From assembly GCA_947244325.1 (NCBI GenBank), contig CAMXJY010000011.1:1-64000 (forward strand): 64,000 nucleotides of DNA. The letters are read 5' to 3'. The notes under the pieces were generated by a model. That model was not told the origin of the DNA, searched no databases, and saw only the letters and a list, made by a program, of their open reading frames with translations. Shown piece after piece: positions 63,936 to 64,000 of the stretch. Every line of letters begins with the position of its first letter. Position 1 is the first letter of the stretch. The DNA is from an uncultured Clostridium sp. Lineage in GTDB: Bacteria > Bacillota > Clostridia > TANB77 > CAG-508. The position numbers and the translations under genes are program-made.

Positions 63936-64000
63936 ATATTATATATTTTTTTACCTACTTTTACCTTTTTATCTTTTTTATCTTATTTTTCTACTTTTTA

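Overview
The window looks like chromosome from a very AT-rich, spore-forming-lineage Bacillota, most likely an anaerobic Clostridia-type gut bacterium. Supporting signs are purine-rich ribosome binding sites, intrinsic terminators after most genes, a tRNA-Trp-type T-box, MinD/MinE/RodA, a four-subunit pyruvate:ferredoxin oxidoreductase, a Spo0E-like protein behind a Spo0A-box-like site, and a type II-A CRISPR-Cas system. No species name can be supported from sequence alone. No rRNA is present; one tRNA (Met, CAT) was found.

Layout. 1-8.5 kb: 5' part of smc, an HD-GYP protein, proS and scpB, a small protein, tRNA-Met, a repeat-bearing SHOCT membrane protein, a class III Fic enzyme and a surface GH25 lysozyme. 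8.6-8.93 kb: two short convergent transcription units with consensus promoters, direct repeats and complementary terminator loops, arranged like a par/Fst-type antisense-regulated toxin locus; this is the most interesting candidate here. 8.9-16.2 kb: a BlaR1-like metalloprotease carrying WG repeats with its BlaI repressor and operators, an aminotransferase, an unrecognised protein behind a T-box whose specifier and T-box bulge both fit tRNA-Trp, and a metallo-beta-lactamase-fold protein. 16.2-28 kb: a zone rich in modular palindromic repeats, interleaved with nitroreductase, asnS, GNAT, mazF, dusB, rodA, minE and minD. 28-37.5 kb: porCDAB operon, rsmA, dNTPase, hslO, a Phd/YefM antitoxin and a frameshifted M14 carboxypeptidase.

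37.7-44.8 kb: CRISPR array of 10 repeats and 9 spacers (each 36 + 30 bp), csn2, cas2, cas1, cas9, and a divergent tracrRNA with its own promoter. The array is transcribed on the minus strand in the same direction as the cas genes, and decays at its far end, with a recognisable repeat relic about 415 bp beyond it. 45-52.5 kb: unassigned proteins, a RyR-like protein, cutA, a HD / Ppx-GppA-like / HD triplet, an SDR, and an unknown protein. Three single-gene units (31.3, 46.4 and 51.5 kb) have visibly higher GC and GC-rich terminators, suggesting recent transfer. 52.8-55.7 kb: an unrecognised four-gene cassette with two related microproteins, a coiled-coil protein and a repetitive Ala/Lys-rich protein. 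55.8-64 kb: alpha-amylase, patatin, MscS, NUDIX, then an ECF sigma / anti-sigma pair whose autoregulatory-looking promoter is duplicated upstream of a nearby membrane protein, and finally the Spo0E-like gene.

Several start sites were moved from the longest possible reading frame to the start with a good ribosome binding site. Two genes (36276-37551 and 60846-62253) carry single frameshifts that could be real decay or assembly errors. All functional names rest on motif recognition by eye; no database search was run.
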